NCBI GenBank assembly: GCA_022113835.1
Contig: JAILWY010000002.1
Location: 4,008,501-4,072,500 of the forward strand
DNA length: 64,000 bases
Source of the DNA: Atopsyche davidsoni
Lineage: Eukaryota; Arthropoda; Insecta; Trichoptera; Hydrobiosidae
Direction: 5' to 3'
Below, one piece after another: positions 33,231-45,041 of the stretch. The position numbers and the translations under genes were made by a program. Position 1 is the stretch's first letter. The number at the start of each line of letters is the position of its first letter. The notes beneath the pieces were generated by a model. That model searched no databases and was not told the origin of the DNA. It was given only the letters and a program-made list of their open reading frames with translations.

Positions 33231-35308
33231 CAGTTATAATATATAAAAAATTGATCTGTACTTGATCACTCATTAATTACTATTTGTTCTCTCTACGTAA
33301 CGTAATGTATGTTTGCAGAATTAATATTTATTATACTAGGAATATTTTGGAGTATATTTATTTCTCTTCCTGCGATAAACATAAAGACTGAAATCTCTGA
33401 GTCACACCGCGTAAAGGGTGACGCGGAAATCTTTTATTATTCACGTGACTCACGGAAAATAGAAATTTCTATGAAACACGGAATGACTAAACATTTTTAT
33501 TTGAGGTTTCCACTTTTGACTCACCCTGTGATAAAATAAAACTAACATACACATTTTCTGTCATAAAACGGAGATACCGATCATTTAAGATGGCTTTGCA
33601 GCGGGGAGGTCAGACATTGGACTTTTATTACAGAGATGCGAGATTGCCATGCGTCAGACCAATATAACTGTGTCAGTAGTGATATGGCTGATTTCAGGAT
33701 TTTTCATATTTACATCTGCACGAATGAGTAAATTATTTATGAAATAAAGTTTTCAGTTTTTCATGTGCAACGATTTAGAAAAAATAAAAACTCAGAAAAA
33801 AAATAACATTGCATTGACATGTTTATCGATAGATAAAATATGTTTTTTTTAATTTTAAATAAAGTAATAAAATAAATATATATGAAGACTTGATAAAATA
33901 AATATTTTGCTAAATGTAAACCAAAGAATTTATTTAATATTAAAACATTTACATATAAAACAACTTTGTAGGACTTCTAAAACACAAAAAAATGGTGATT
34001 AGCGTCTTTCTCTTGTAATCTCTAAGCCATCAGGCTAAAATATTGGCCTTAATTTCAATTATTTCGGACTAACATTGGTTTTCAGGGTATTGCGGCCATT
34101 GTATTAATTAATATTTAGTCCATGAATGTTATGTCGTGTTTTTTGTGATCCATCTTTTTGGCTGTAGTCAGTTATTTTTTTAACTCAAAAATTACGGAAA
34201 TTCTTGGTAATAATTCATGTCCGAAATTTTAAATATTTATTTGTGTTTCATTATTTAAACCAATAATTTTAAAAATATTAACAGGAGAGTCATTAAAAAT
34301 AGATTCGGCTAGCCCTATTTTTTGTTCGAATTCTCTGAATGTTTGCCGCGGCACGCCCTTAGCTTCCCTAGCATTCCCCATAAGGCGCGATGGGATATTT
34401 TAAATTCTGCAATAAATACCATTGTCGTCCGTACGCGAATTTCAGACTCGCTATTTGTAAAATGACATTGGATATTCAAAATTGAAGCGCTGTACTAACT
34501 TTCACACACTGAAACACGAAATGGATATACTCTATTTTTTATAAAAATGTTTTAATAAACATGATGAAATACTGAATCTAAAAAAATAATCAATGTATAT
34601 TGTGGACCTGCCATAAAGATAAAAATGATATACTATATTACAAATAAACATATTATCTAAATGTTATATTTTATGTTTAAAATAACACGTTTTAGCGGAG
34701 CAAACATTATCACTTCAATCAATTTCGGTAGAATTGAGATATCAAAATCTATACCCAAAAGTAAACTCCAATCGAAAATCTAAAAAAAAACAGCTGATTT
34801 AAAATATTTCGCGCAAAAACAAACGACAAACGCCAACGTCATATCATTTTCGGTCGTTTAAAAGCCTCTCGGAGCGGACCTCCCCGCGGGCTGGTCGCCC
34901 CGAACACGGAACCAGCCTCCGTCCGAACACGACTATGCTCTTTATGATTCGCTTTTACACTTCGTGATTTTTTCTGTCGCTTCCAAAATATATACTCCAT
35001 GAAAGGGTTATTTTAATAGATTTATTTTTATATCAAACACACATTTGTATCTTTGGTTTTTTGCCGCATCGGTATTAAAGTTTCCGTCCCGGTACTGAAA
35101 GCGTAAATTAAAAATAAATATTTTGTTGTTACAACAACGCTGCATGTAAACTTTATATTGAACGTATATAATTTTTTTTTTAATATTGTAGTATGCTTTA
35201 CGTGTGCTTAGTATGCCCACTACTTTAACTATTTCTTAAGGGTCTTGCTACCTAACCTTGCTTGGTGTCCATCCCCCGTCTTCAACAAAAAAGGACAGTT
35301 TTACCTGG
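33231..35308. other. AT-rich stretch without genes
   Basis: Nothing was recognised except a short GC-rich patch at 34855-34935 (AGCGGACCTCCCCGCGGGCT). The frame 33309-33539 is unrecognised and of local composition. Confidence 0.5.
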
Positions 35309-35840
35309 CGAAATCGTGTCATTTAATTAATTTAATTGTCACTTTATTTTTATATGACGAAAGTTGATTTTTTTATAAAGTATTGAAAGAAACTATAAAT
35401 TATATTTATCTATTTTTTATTATTTGATTAACGTCCATTTTCAGGGTAAAATAAAATCTTAATGATGTTGAAAAATTGGATAAAATGACGACTTTTCAAA
35501 ACCAATGTGTGTTAAAGATTTTTTTTTTGTTTAATTTTTAAAATAATAAATCATACAGAGTTTATATTTAATCTTTTAATTCCAATTAAAAAAAAGACTT
35601 TTACATGATTAGGACTCTTAGAACAGGGACATGACGAATCTCAAAATTCCTACACTTTAATCGGAAAAACACATATTTATCATATTAAAAGTAAATTTAC
35701 AAGAAATGAAAAAATATTCTCTTCGGAAGAAGAGATGTATCTAACTTTTTGCATTTAAATTTTTTTGATTGGTGCAGTCGATTTTCGCAAAACGGACCAG
35801 AAAATTACCAAAAATCTCGAGTATGGGACTTAGACCCTTA
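35309..35840 (+). repeat. Dispersed repeat E, copy 1
   Basis: About 520 bp that reappear inverted at 54135-54652. Shared landmarks in order: ACCTGGCGAAATCGTGTCAT, TAACGTCCATTTT, AAAATTGGATAAAATGACGA, TTCAAAACCAA, AAAGATTTTTTTTTT, GACTCTT with CATGACGAATCTC, CCTACACTTTAATCGGAAAA, TTTTTTTGAT, and TGGGACTTAGACC at the right edge. No terminal inverted repeats or coding content were recognised; both copies are AT-rich and equally decayed. Confidence 0.75.
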
Positions 35841-35868
35841 ACTTTACGTATATCTATTTTATGGATTG

Positions 35869-36002
35869 GTCAATCAGATGCGTATTTATTACCCATTACG
35901 GATTTATTATATTATTACTAATATGATTAGGCACATTAGTTCATATATAGAAGATGATTAAAAGAAACTCTCAGAAAAATATCATCGTGATTTGTGTGGG
36001 AT
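35869..36002 (-). mobile_element. TRM element, type A, truncated in the T arm
   Basis: On the minus strand the element ends, in order, with core, terminus (CACATTAGTTCATATATAGA on plus) and full type A tail (GTCAATCAGATGCGTATTTA on plus). It breaks off at GTGTGGGATCC, inside the tRNA-like T arm, so the head is lost. It abuts repeat E. The tail extends outward to TATCTATTTTATGGATTGGT, shared with the copy at 40105. Confidence 0.7.
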
Positions 36003-38044
36003 CCTTAACTTTACAACAGTAATCTCTATTAATCGAAGTGATAGCATGTTTCTATATTAATATTTTCAAAGTACATTGTAAACGATGCGCATATTTAATA
36101 GTAAGCTTAGCTTGCATGCGATTGCGACAGGCACCAGAAAGCCGAAGCGTACGAAGCCGTTCCATCTAAATCCCCGAAGCACGCGCTCCAAAACAATGAG
36201 TAATATTTCGCAGGCGCCATTTGCATCGGCCATCTTGGTCGCGCCGCCGTCTCTCTCCCGCGCCGCTATCTCCGTCTCACTCCGCGTAAACAATTCAAAT
36301 TTAAGCTGTCAGGGAAAAGCAAGATAAATCTAGAAGCAACGTGAACTTGGGACCCGAGTCTGCCGGCAACTCTCCTTAACAAGAGGTTGTGTAGAATATA
36401 ATAGATCAGGGGATTCACCGGACGCTGGGAATTGTCCCGCGATATCTGTCCCGACGAGTCACAAAATGTTTTGTCTGCAATGCCGTGAATTATGCAAACA
36501 ATCTTAATTTATTTTGTGTTGACTTTACAAGCAGGAGACATCCGGGATTGTATATTTAAAGCTTCGTACACACGCTGCGATACAGCTGACAACCGAATTC
36601 CAATAGCGTCCTCTTTTGACTTTCTATTCTAAAGCTTTGATACTTCTTTTGATACAGTCAAACACAGAAATATCTATTAACGGCTTTGAATAACTACTCC
36701 ACTCTGCAAGTAAAAAAGGCAGGTAATTATGGTGTCAAAAGTAGACAATCAAGCAACTCGAAGCAATCGTCTGCAGCGTTTTCAGCTAAAAACTATATTT
36801 TTGTTAGATTATCAATCTTTAAATTGAAAAATATATATATTCAAGTATCGTAAGCACTAAGAGTTTTTATAATATCCATTTCAATAGTGATTCATTTTTA
36901 TCATATTTTAAGGGCACGGGGGATGAGAGGGTGACTTCTCGGGGGTTGGGGATGGTTTACTGACACGACCACTCCCGCTGCCTCGACCAGAGCCAGTGCG
37001 GGCATTAAAAGGTTATCCTTGTAACAGATGTGACAAGAGAATGAACTAATATAGAATCAATGTTAGGGTTAAAGTAATACAACCTTTCTTATAATATTTT
37101 GACATGTGCGGTCTTTACACACAGTGGGTTGCAGTGAGTTAAATATTAAAAAAACTAGTTTTATTACAACCTTATAATATAACAATCTGAAATCAAGTAA
37201 ACCAAGTCAAAACACCAGAGACTTGAAAATTTTATTTTATTTGAATAAGTTTAATTTTTTTTTTGTTGAGTATATTTATAAATAGCTATATTTTCTTAAA
37301 TACGCTACTTTGAATAATTACCACTTTAAAAGTTGTATTTTCAATCAACCCACCTGGAAAGCTCTTTTGTAAATAGATACGAAAAATCCATCACTGGTAG
37401 TGGATAGGAAAGACTAATTCATCCATCACTTTAAACTGTTGTCGACCCACTGCAAGATAAAGAGCTCTCGCTGTTATCTTCGCTCTCCAAGTTTCAGGGA
37501 GCTTTCTACTACGTTAAGTCACAGAAACCCTAGCATTCATACAATTTCCATAACTTCAGATGTCGGAACTTTGTCGGACTTAAAGCAGAGATAAAAATAT
37601 TAAATGTATCTCAAATTTATTTAAAACAAGAAGTTTTATTAAATTGATAAAGCCTAAAACCTCCGCTTTTTCAAAGAAAGCTCAATTTAAATATCTCACG
37701 AGAATTCATAGTTTATTTAATAGAATTATCTTATTTAAGACTAAAATAATTTATCGGAATTGATGAGAGCAACACAGAATATAAATTTGGAGTGCCTTCT
37801 ACCCAAAAAGTATGAATTCTAATTTGTGAACACCGTACTGAAAATACGTATTAGATTTTCAGAATAATCCGTTCAATAATGTAAATCTAATAGTTCGTGA
37901 ATTTCATTCTGCTGCGGGCTTAAGGATTCTGTCGAAGCAGCTTAGTCAGTACTCGCTCACGAGATGTTAACTTAGTTATAATGCTGGGAAAAACGTGATA
38001 ATTATTTTTTCACGATCACGGTATAATATATTATACTATCATCA
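36003..38044. other. Gene-free stretch with a CpG-rich island at 36100-36310
   Basis: The island contains GGCGCCATTTGCATCGGCCA followed by TCTTGG at about 36213-36238 (two PHO/YY1-like GCCAT cores) and CTCTCTCCCG. Opposed frames at 36066-36293 and 36085-36327 are compositional. A left-end fragment of MITE F is at 36558-36620. The rest is AT-rich with nothing recognised. Confidence 0.35.
36558..36620 (+). mobile_element. MITE family F, left-end fragment
   Basis: AAAGCTTCGTACACACGCTG, CGATACAGCTGACAACCGAA and CCAATAGCGTCCTCTT match the left part of family F (compare 49439 onwards). No convincing right end was found nearby. Confidence 0.5.
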
Positions 38045-38052
38045 TTTTAGAC

Positions 38053-38682
38053 CAGTGCTTCTTAAAGTGGTCCCTACGGACGCCAGGGGGTCCTTAGAAA
38101 ATTAAAATCGATTTGGGGGTCCCTGAACAACGTCAGGGGGTCCGCGCAAGGTTAAATATAAAATTAAAAAAATTGTGACACATTTTTATTAATATGGAAG
38201 TTAAAATAAATAACATTTATTAAATATTTATAAAATAAAATAAAAATAAAATAAAATAAATAAACATTTATAAAATAAATAACATTTATATAAATAACAT
38301 TAGCGATTTTTACGTCCTAAGTAAAATATAAATATAGACAGGTGCATAAAATACAAGTAATAACAGGCATCGCGGTAGTCAGGTAGGTTAATACATTAAC
38401 GCAGTAGAGTCGATACTTGCAACAACTAGTCTATAATATGAATTTATGTAGTTTTTCACCCAAGGTGCGTAGTCAAGTTTTGACTATTAAAGGGGGTCCA
38501 TGAGCAAGTTTTGACTATGAAAGGGGGTCCGTGAGCAAGTTTTGACCATGAAAGGGCGTCCATGGGCAAGTTTTGACTATGAAAGGGGGTCCGTGGGCAA
38601 GTTTTGACCATGAAAGGGCGTCCATGGGCAAGTTTTGACTATGAAAAGGGGTCCGTGAGCCAAAAGAGTTTGAGAGCCACTG
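38053..38682. mobile_element. Non-autonomous hAT element with 8-bp target duplication
   Basis: The element is flanked on both sides by TTTTAGAC (38045-38052 and 38683-38690), a perfect 8-bp target duplication as hAT elements make. The ends are CAGTGCTTCTTAAAGTGGTC and, inverted, CAGTGGCTCTCAAACTCTTT, of the CAGTGGTTCTCAAAC type. GGGGGTCC motifs recur near both ends, as subterminal transposase-binding repeats do in hATs. The 630-bp interior has no transposase. Its AT-rich middle (AATAAAATAAA runs) is simple-sequence-like, and a 31-bp array sits near the right end. Confidence 0.9.
38474..38659 (+). repeat. 31-bp tandem array, six units, inside the hAT element
   Basis: There are six units beginning CAAGTTTTGAC. 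They alternate between a form with CTATGAAAGGGGGTCCGTG and one with CCATGAAAGGGCGTCCATG. Units 3-4 and 5-6 are near-identical 62-bp pairs, so the last step was duplication of a dimer. Each unit carries GGGGTCC or GGCGTCC, like the element's subterminal motifs. Confidence 0.85.
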
Positions 38683-38690
38683 TTTTAGAC

Positions 38691-39475
38691 GTACAAAAAA
38701 AACGCTTATTTCTTCTTATTTATATAGTAGGGATGTCTGCCCGGAAGTAGTAAAACGAACTGCGCCGCATGTAATTCCTGCGCATGATGAGTTTCCGAAG
38801 TTTGTATGTTTATGTAATTAGATAAATATTCAAAAACTATGTGCATTACTGATTTCAATTTGAAATCATTACGTGAACATTTTTTTAATTAAAATCAGAA
38901 AATATGTCGTGAATGCGAGGCGTCTTTCCCAGCCCTATCGTGTCACTAGGCTCAGTATTAATTTTCCAAAAGCCCTCCGTCCCGGGGACTCGCAGCGCTC
39001 ACGACTCGCGATCGTTCACTCCCGACTGGCGGATAAATCACCGGCGAATTTAAAACATGGCGGCCGGGCGATCCCATTCCGCTGATGGTGACATCGTGAC
39101 GTCACGGCGCGTCACCAGCGGAGTCGTAACAGCACCACCTGCGGCCCCGAGCCCGGGGAAGATGCACCCGGCTCTGAATATTGTATCACAATAAACCTGC
39201 ATCGAAGAAAAATGCGGATTTATTGAATACTCGTAAGCCACACGTTCCGACCTTTCATGCTGGGATAATCCCTGAAGACAAATATACATGAAGATGTTCC
39301 CAGTTCGGGAGCGAAACGCAGAAGAAACCAAAACCTCAAGCAGCCTAACACCCGAAAAACTGAATCAACTTATTGATTGAACGTTAACAATAATAATTTG
39401 TGATTTGTGTCTATTTTGTGGATTGAACGTCGATCAAGTGCGTTTTAATTACCTTTACAGGCTTATATTACTTAC
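38691..39475. other. CpG-rich island, otherwise gene-free
   Basis: 38900-39190 is GC-rich and unique. It contains ACATGGCGGCCGGGCG (PHO/YY1-like) and the second double CRE-like motif. A scrap of repeat D lies at 39328-39365. Frames 38873-39085 and 39050-39331 are compositional. Confidence 0.35.
39095..39116 (+). promoter_or_regulatory. Candidate double CRE/ATF-like site, copy 2
   Basis: CGTGACGTCACG followed by GC and GCGTCACC. Same layout as at 32661, in a different GC-rich island with unrelated flanks. Confidence 0.35.
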
Positions 39476-39600
39476 TAATATGATTAGGCATATTTTTCGC
39501 CGATTGAAAATGATTCAAAGACACTCAGAAAATGACAAAAAATGGAAAAAAACCGGCCATGTAAGCTTGGAGATGCGAAAAAATATGCCTAATCATATTA
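39476..39600. mobile_element. TRM short foldback element
   Basis: TAATATGATTAGGCATATTT (39476, then TTCGC) is repeated inverted at 39575-39600 with one extra A:T pair. This makes a 125-bp element with 25-bp ends. Inside are a decayed core (AAAGACACTCAGAAAATGAC) and the anticodon region of the tRNA-like unit (ACCGGCCATGTAAGCTTGG). Here tRNA-derived sequence is enclosed in short, almost perfect inverted ends, which looks like a MITE. Confidence 0.75.
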
Positions 39601-39823
39601 ACTTAAAACCATAATAATGCATAAAATATTAAACGTGATTTATTTTATATAGTTATAATATCGGTATGGAAGTAATTTTTTTTTTTGCTGAAGTTTCTCG
39701 GTTAGGTGTTTTAGGGTCAGAGAGCCCCCTATTCGTGAAAACGGTCTAAAAGAAGTGACTCGGATAAATCAGCTGCGACTTAAGCTCGGAGGCAAGGCGA
39801 GTCCATTATGCTTATGATGGTTT

Positions 39824-39846
39824 CATGACGTTACAGTCGCGTCATC
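39824..39846 (+). promoter_or_regulatory. Candidate double CRE/ATF-like site, copy 3
   Basis: CATGACGTTACAGTC followed by GCGTCATC. One change in the CRE palindrome; spacing one base longer than in copies 1 and 2. It lies in the GC-rich island 39690-39960. Confidence 0.3.
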
Positions 39847-40104
39847 TGCGCCGGGTATGTCTCCGAAGGGTCGTAAGGCAGTGCGGCGAGGCGCCATCGG
39901 GGTCAGTGGGTCGAGCCTCCGCACGCCTGAAGGAAGAGGCTCACGCAAAACACCCCGTTTTTCAGCGTCTACGTGGCATTTTCAGCGACTGAACTAATGT
40001 ACAAAAAATTATAATGCAACGTCATTTTAAAAGACAAATTTTTTTTTTTTCTAGAAATGTGATTCAAAACTTTTTTTTACAATATTTATTGAATAATATA
40101 TGTA

Positions 40105-40376
40105 TATCTATTACGGATTAGTCAATCAGGTGCGTATTTATTACCCATTACGGGTTTATTATATTATTACTAATATGATCAGGCACATTAGTTCATATAT
40201 AGAAGATGACTTAAAGAAACTCTCAGAAAAATATCATCGTGATTTGTGTGGGATATGAACCCACATCTCCTGGTTTACATGATCCCACACAAATCACGAT
40301 GATATTTTTCTGAGAGTTTCTTTAAGTCATCTTCTATATATGAACTAATGTGCCTAATCATATTAGTAATAGAATA
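40105..40376. mobile_element. TRM element, near-perfect foldback
   Basis: Arms 40167-40254 and 40282-40369 are 88 nt each and complementary at 87 positions. The 27-nt loop is the leftover of the tRNA-like unit (ATGAACCCACATCTCCTGGT, TTACATG). Each arm runs from the terminus (TTACTAATATGATCAGGCAC) through the core to GTGTGGGAT. To the left is a complete type A tail (CAATCAGGTGCGTATTTATT, inverted); to the right there is none. Transcription across it would give a long, nearly perfect hairpin RNA. The near identity of the arms means they formed recently or have been homogenised. Confidence 0.85.
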
Positions 40377-43312
40377 ATATATGCTTATAAATAATTATGA
40401 ATGGAAGAGACGTAATATAACTCGAAAAGTGTTTTAAAGCTTATTTCTCTCAAGGTCTATCTATAATACTAATCGCCTAGCTATTTGGATATTCCTATTT
40501 ATTTTCGATCTTAGAAATGAGATCTTTGCTTGGTGATGATTTTCGTTTTCATTTCTGTCACTCCTTCACCACTTTTAATTTAAATATATGTATAAAATAA
40601 GCTGCTAGTACACTACTATTTGGAGTAAATAACATCACTGTTATTTAAACGCCTTATTGTAACTAGAAAACAGACTTAACGAAAATTCAATGAAATATCT
40701 CATCAAATAAAGCATCTCATGATGACGCAGTGTATCGGGTCGAAACTAGTAATGCAAATAATTTTAAAAAACTCAATGTAAAGACAAAATACAAAGGTAC
40801 TTTTATCATTATAATAATGGATCTTCGCGAATCAAATGCCTTGTCCCTCAACAAAATATTTTCATTTTATCATATTTAAAAATATGAAATAATTTTATTG
40901 TTATGGATACAAATAAATTCACTCTGCTATTTATACCACGACACGCTTTTGGGTATAACAAGAAAATTAAGAGGACTAAATATTTTTTTGTTGTGTTCGT
41001 GAATCTAAATCCTATTTGAATATTATTACTCCAAAATATAAATGTATCTGCTGCTACCTTTACAGGATCCAAAAGACAATTCGCCGAGCACAGTAAAAAA
41101 ATTCATCAGCATCAGGCATCCGAAACCGCGGGTCATCTTCCTTATCTGGCAAAAACTACAGGAATCCTCAGCATCCGAGACATCGGCCCTCACCCTCGTC
41201 TCTTCGGACAGAACCCGAGACGCGAACCCGAACCGTTACAGGTTGCTGCAGAGGGAGGGTTTTTTGCCACTCCCGGTTCGCAACGGTAACAAGCTGATCT
41301 CTCCGGGATTTCCGGGAAGGCATCCGAACTTACCTGGGCATTCTTCAGTCAGATGCTGAATTCTTTTTTTGTCTGTTTGTCTCAAGAAAACTTATAAAAG
41401 CAGAATAAAAGTAAATACAAATAATACGTAATCAAAAATAAAAACTTTTCATTGTAGTCATTAGCAACGTGAAACGTGATTTGTAGGTTTTGGATAACAT
41501 TATCATTTGGTTAACATTAGTCTCGAAGATGACTACAGTACCAAACCCAAACACCGGCAATGAATACATAAACTCATTCGTATTATATAATAAAATCGTT
41601 TAAATCAGCTATTGTATAGAATCACCGATTAAAGAATTCCTGAAAATTATTGGCTTCCTCTCCAATTCTGATTATTTATAAATAATATGATACAACGATA
41701 GACGTATTAAAATACGTAGCTCACTACGCAAATAAATTTTATTTTATTTTTATTATTTAAATACAATAGTTTCCTCCATGGCTTAGAACCATTATGTCTG
41801 CTCAGCAAAGGAAAAGTAAAACTAATTGCACCGCTTATGATTCCAGTACTTGTAAAAACATAACTAAAAATATTTATTTTTAAAAAATAATAAAGTAATT
41901 TGACACAGTTATTGCGTTGTTTGTGTCAAAACATCGTGATATTGCTTTGAATTATTGTGACGTAAATAGAGCATGCTGTCTGATTGTGCGCAAAAAGAAC
42001 AGGTACATTATTTCCATCCAGGTACTGTAGAACAATGGGCCTTGGGGTCCTTTGAAATATGCAGATGGAAGCCTTTTGTGGTCCGCGGATTGGAATTTTA
42101 TTGAGACGACGACATTGTTGTGATTGGAAGGAATTGTAAAAAATGGTCGGATTGTTCAGCCCCGAGGACGGGCCCATTCAATGCTGATGCTGAAGCCGGA
42201 GTCGGGATTCGAGGAAGTGACTCAGCACTCAATCATTAAAAAAAAAAACATCAAACGAAAATACAAAGTATTCACTTGTCAATTGAAATTTTGTATGTTC
42301 ATAGAAAAAAGCAAATTGGTTGGGAAATATTCGCATAAATAAAACTGAAAAGCATTTTTAATATCTTTCCGATTTCTAAATGTATGAATATATATTTTTT
42401 AATAAATTATATCGAATGAAAAATATGCATAAACGTAACATAAACTTTTGGCTTAAAAATCGACCCTAAAATATTAGGTCGATTTATAAGACAAATTGTT
42501 AATAATTAGCACGCGTTTCAAAATATTTTATCAAATGCTGTAATGTATTTATAAAACTAATATTCTATCTTATTTTGTATTTATTTTAAAATAAAGTATT
42601 TAGACGAAAACTAATATTAAAAGAATATATAAAATAGTTGTTAGGGGTGTGCTAGCAATACGGTATGTCTCCTTCTCCGCAGGTTGTGAGGCTTACAACA
42701 CGTGGCTTAGGTGGTAGTGTATATGGAGAAAATATAATTTATTTTTTGCATGTACAGCCTACACGCTACAGGGCGGTCTAACGAAGCAGTACAAACAAAT
42801 ACATCCGCAATAATCAATAAACAGATTAAATAGCGGAATAATACTCAACTCATAACAACAGGAAAGCTGAAACTTTATTGGAATGACTGCCATCTATTGG
42901 GGAATAGCGAAAGTTTGCGTCTACCGAGAAGTTGTCTGAGAATTCTCGCGGCGCTTGAAAATTCTTTCCAGATAATACTTCCGAAAACTACGAGGAATAA
43001 AAATTAAGCACCAGAAGTTCGCGGCCTCGGAAACAATAGACCATAAAGAAGTTATGAAAGCGAATTATTTATATTTTAAGTTCTCTTAGTCGAAAATAGA
43101 TAAAAATTCGGAAGTACTTGGGTTTCGAAACGATTATTTGTTTTAAAATGAATACGTTTTGAATGGATTTAAAAAAGTTTTCTTTCCGTGTTCAATATGA
43201 ATAAAAGTTAAATTTAATCCATACCAAGAAAAATTTTCTTACACCCATCTACAATGATAATGATATTATAATTTATTATGCAAATAGTTATTAATAACTC
43301 TCATTTTTTTGC
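40377..43312. other. Gene-free stretch with unique islands at 41080-41350 and 42100-42235
   Basis: 41080-41350 is balanced (GAGACGCGAACCCGAACCGT). 42100-42235 contains GAAGTGACTCAGCACTC, a perfect Maf-type TGCTGAGTCA on the other strand. The 105-codon frame 41042-41359 crosses the first island without protein-like features. The rest is AT-rich. Confidence 0.35.
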
Positions 43313-43545
43313 ACATGGCGGCCGAGTACTTGTACATGGCGGCCGAGTGTGTACAAAGGATCAGTAATGGAGTAGTGGACTTGGAATTATTGTGGAGAGA
43401 TATGCTCTAAAAGTATCTTGCCGAGGTGGAGAAGGAGTTTCAGATCTAAACATCACAGCTTTTTAAGGAAATGATTATGTAATAATGCTTTTGGGCAGTC
43501 CCAGGGACCCTAAAAAAAAACAATAAATACTGGCTTTGAAAAAAA
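43313..43545 (+). repeat. Dispersed repeat C copy with duplicated 5' motif
   Basis: The copy starts with a 21-bp tandem duplication, ACATGGCGGCCGAGTACTTG twice in slightly different form, then AAAGGATCAGTAATGGAGTA, GTGGACTTGGAATTATTGTG and TTTCAGATCTAAACATCACA. The 3' part beyond CAGTCCCAGGGACCC is missing. Confidence 0.6.
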
Positions 43546-43669
43546 AATGATGAGTAAATAATATTTTATGATTTAGGGTAGTTACGTGATTTAGAAAAGA
43601 TTCAATCTATGTGTGTATCTTGATATCAAAGGAAACAATAAATAAATACACTTTTATTGATTGCTGTGC

Positions 43670-43890
43670 CAGAGGGTCTCATATCGACTCCGCCCCCGCG
43701 TCGCATCGTTCAAGAAAAAAATCTCCCAACAAAGAAACAGACGAGAAAACGAAAGATAAGACGCCGGCGGCCTGTAATTGGTCCGCCAGACGAAGCGACT
43801 AGCGACAAGTAAAACCAGCCTTCAGTCGTCAATCAGCTGATGTGACGTCACCAGACTTGCATGGCGTCCCCGGCACTACACGAAGCCGGG
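43670..43890. other. GC-rich unique island
   Basis: CGCCCCCGCGTCGCATCG and AAGACGCCGGCGGCCTGTAA, then GTGACGTCACC at 43840-43850, a perfect CRE without the second half-site. No gene. Confidence 0.3.
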
Positions 43891-43928
43891 TTTTTATCGA
43901 TTATTTTCAATCACATGTCTTTATCTAT

Positions 43929-45041
43929 AGCCCTCTACACACGCTGCGACACAGCTGACAATTGGTAACCCGCCAATGGCGTTGTTTACTTGTGCATCTT
44001 CTAGTCCATTTCCGTTCACTGCTGTTGCACATGCATTGATACTACTTGCTACTGAATCTCAATTAGCCAATAGCGTTTCTTTATTAAGGGTGTTTTTTTA
44101 TGCATAAATCTATTTAGCCTTATTATCAGTTGTTACGCTGATGAGTTGAACAGTATAATGCTTTGAATATGTTTTAACGGTACAATGTTTCAAATACCAA
44201 ATATTCCAATAAAACCTCAAGTTCATACCAAAATTATTCAAATTATTTATTCGTATCAGTATTTTTTAGAAACCTTCAATGTCTTTGTTTTCATTCATAG
44301 TTATATTTTTTACCAGCTAGATATATTATTGTTAACAGCACAATTTGATCTATCACTTGGAGGACCGCGTATGAAAGATAAGCTATATTTATGAAACTCA
44401 ACATTAATTAACGAATACTCTCGAGTGCTGAAGCTGTCTAAATCACGTCGCAACATAACCGACAACCGAACTGTATCTATCCAAAAGCGTCATTTTTTGA
44501 GTGAGTATAAATAAAATTCCTTGCATACGTTGCGACACAACTGAAAAAAAAACATCGCATATGATGTCGTCATTGACTTGTTACCTATATATTATTGATT
44601 TTTGTGAAGACCGTCTCACAGGAAGTACGATTTTGCCTATACAGGTTTTGATAATGATTAAGAACATTTTTTAAAATATTAAAAATAAAGAAACTCTCAG
44701 AAAAATATCATCGTGATTTGTGTGGGATTTAATTGGCATAATATGTACGTTGTTTCACTTTTTCAATTCTTGCTAAGTACCAGTGATTCGTTGGTATAAT
44801 TGGTAATGCACCGGGCATGTAAGCTTCAAATACCACAATCAATTTTCAATATTTGAAAAAATGTAGTTAATCATTATCAATCAATAAGACTTGTTACCGT
44901 TTGGTTTCCAATTGCAGCGCGTGAAGGCAGCTCAAGATTCGTTTTCGATAGTGTTCCACCGTGTGTACGCAGCTTAAGAGGAAGCTATTTTCTTATTATA
45001 ATTCGGTTATCTAATGCATTGCAGCGTGTGTAGGCTGCTTT
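43929..45041. mobile_element. Nested cluster of MITE family F interrupted by a TRM element
   Basis: There are several ends of one MITE family. Left-type ends lie at 43929 (CTACACACGCTGCGACACAG), 44431 (AAGCTGTCTAAATCACGTCG) and 44524 (CATACGTTGCGACACAACTG). Right-type ends lie at 44905-44933 (GCAGCGCGTGAAGGCAGCTC), 44958-44976 (CCGTGTGTACGCAGCTTA) and 45018-45041 (TTGCAGCGTGTGTAGGCTGC). The internal landmark CCAATAGCGT is at 44068. The TRM copy at 44600-44892 splits it. The number of copies and their nesting order cannot be settled by eye. Confidence 0.55.
44600..44892. mobile_element. TRM element, type B, with perfect A box
   Basis: The left end is the inverted type B tail (GTGAAGACCGTCTCACAGGA, AGTACGATTTTGCCTATACA), followed by the inverted core to GTGTGGGATTT. 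Then, in plus orientation, comes the 5' flank (CTTGCTAAGTACCAGTGATT) and the first half of the tRNA-like unit, ending at GGGCATGTAAGCTT. The A box TGGTATAATTGG (44792-44803) fits the consensus at all 12 positions. The right arm (TCAATTTTCAATATTTGAAA ... AATCATTATCAATCAATAA) is the inverse of the left inner tail. No B box remains on this strand. Confidence 0.75.

Noticed and set aside
38474..38659. CRISPR array
   Set aside because: The 31-bp units are direct tandem repeats without spacers, inside a hAT element of a eukaryotic genome.
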